6,744 nucleotides of DNA. Source: CAYMCV01 sp964389005. Its GTDB lineage: Bacteria; Bacillota; Clostridia; Lachnospirales; Lachnospiraceae. Positions 6,674-6,744 of the stretch are shown here, piece after piece. The stretch is from the NCBI GenBank assembly GCA_964389005.1, contig CAYMCV010000123.1, positions 1 to 6,744 of the forward strand. The letters are read 5' to 3'. Every line of letters starts with the position of its first letter. Within the stretch, counting starts at the first letter, position 1. Both the position numbers and the translations under genes were made by a program. The notes beneath the pieces were generated by a model. The model was not told the DNA's origin, searched no databases, and saw only the letters and a list, made by a program, of their open reading frames with translations.

Positions 6674-6744
6674 AAAAGTACATTTCTGGGAACATTCAAA
6701 AACCGTTTCGGTCGTAATCCCCCTGGAAAAACAACTAAATAGGG

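Noticed and set aside
6182..6699. Minus-strand frames opposite galM and across the terminator (6182-6544 and 6484-6699)
   Set aside because: They lie antisense to conserved GalM coding sequence, or read through the terminator stem and the tandem repeat. Their composition looks like shadow translation.
1..6744. CRISPR array, prophage, toxin-antitoxin or defence genes
   Set aside because: No regularly spaced repeats, integrases or small paired genes were seen. Apart from the 44-bp repeat element after galM, all DNA is accounted for by housekeeping genes and their signals.

Overview
The window is about 6.7 kb of compact chromosomal DNA with every supported gene on the + strand. It looks like a Clostridia-type Firmicute of moderate GC, possibly Lachnospiraceae. 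The reasons are the dnaX-ebfC-recR gene order, strong Shine-Dalgarno sites, SigA-like promoters, a second-type PfkA with a GGNGT motif, and an FtsX/MacB-type permease. The family-level assignment is inference; no rRNA or other phylogenetic marker beyond these genes is present.

Layout. Positions 2-1636 hold the C-terminal 544 residues of an ABC-transporter permease whose start lies left of the window. A 100-bp gap follows, with a good extended -10 promoter (1659-1688). Then comes a tight unidirectional run: a PfkA-family 6-phosphofructokinase (1737-2810), dnaX (2820-4397), ebfC/ybaB (4482-4832), recR (4832-5428) and galM (5459-6502). The run ends at a strong Rho-independent terminator (6558-6599). 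Between galM and the terminator sits a small repeat element: a perfect 15-bp tandem duplication whose first copy contains the galM stop codon, overlapping a short imperfect inverted repeat. At the right edge a consensus promoter (6645-6673) points out of the window toward an unseen gene.

How the genes fit together. The dnaX-ebfC-recR trio (clamp-loader subunit, nucleoid-associated DNA-binding protein, recombination mediator) is a classic bacterial replication/repair cluster. Here it appears to share one transcription unit with two sugar-metabolism genes, pfk at the front and galM at the back, with no terminator visible inside. The SRP RNA/tadA context often found upstream of dnaX in Bacillus is not here; pfk occupies that place.

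No CRISPR array, phage, toxin-antitoxin or defence system is seen. The window is mostly ordinary housekeeping DNA. The points most worth a second look are the phosphofructokinase, which has Asn in place of the normally invariant Mg-binding Asp of the GGDG motif together with a PPi-type Lys in the PKTIDND motif, and the repeat element at the galM stop codon.
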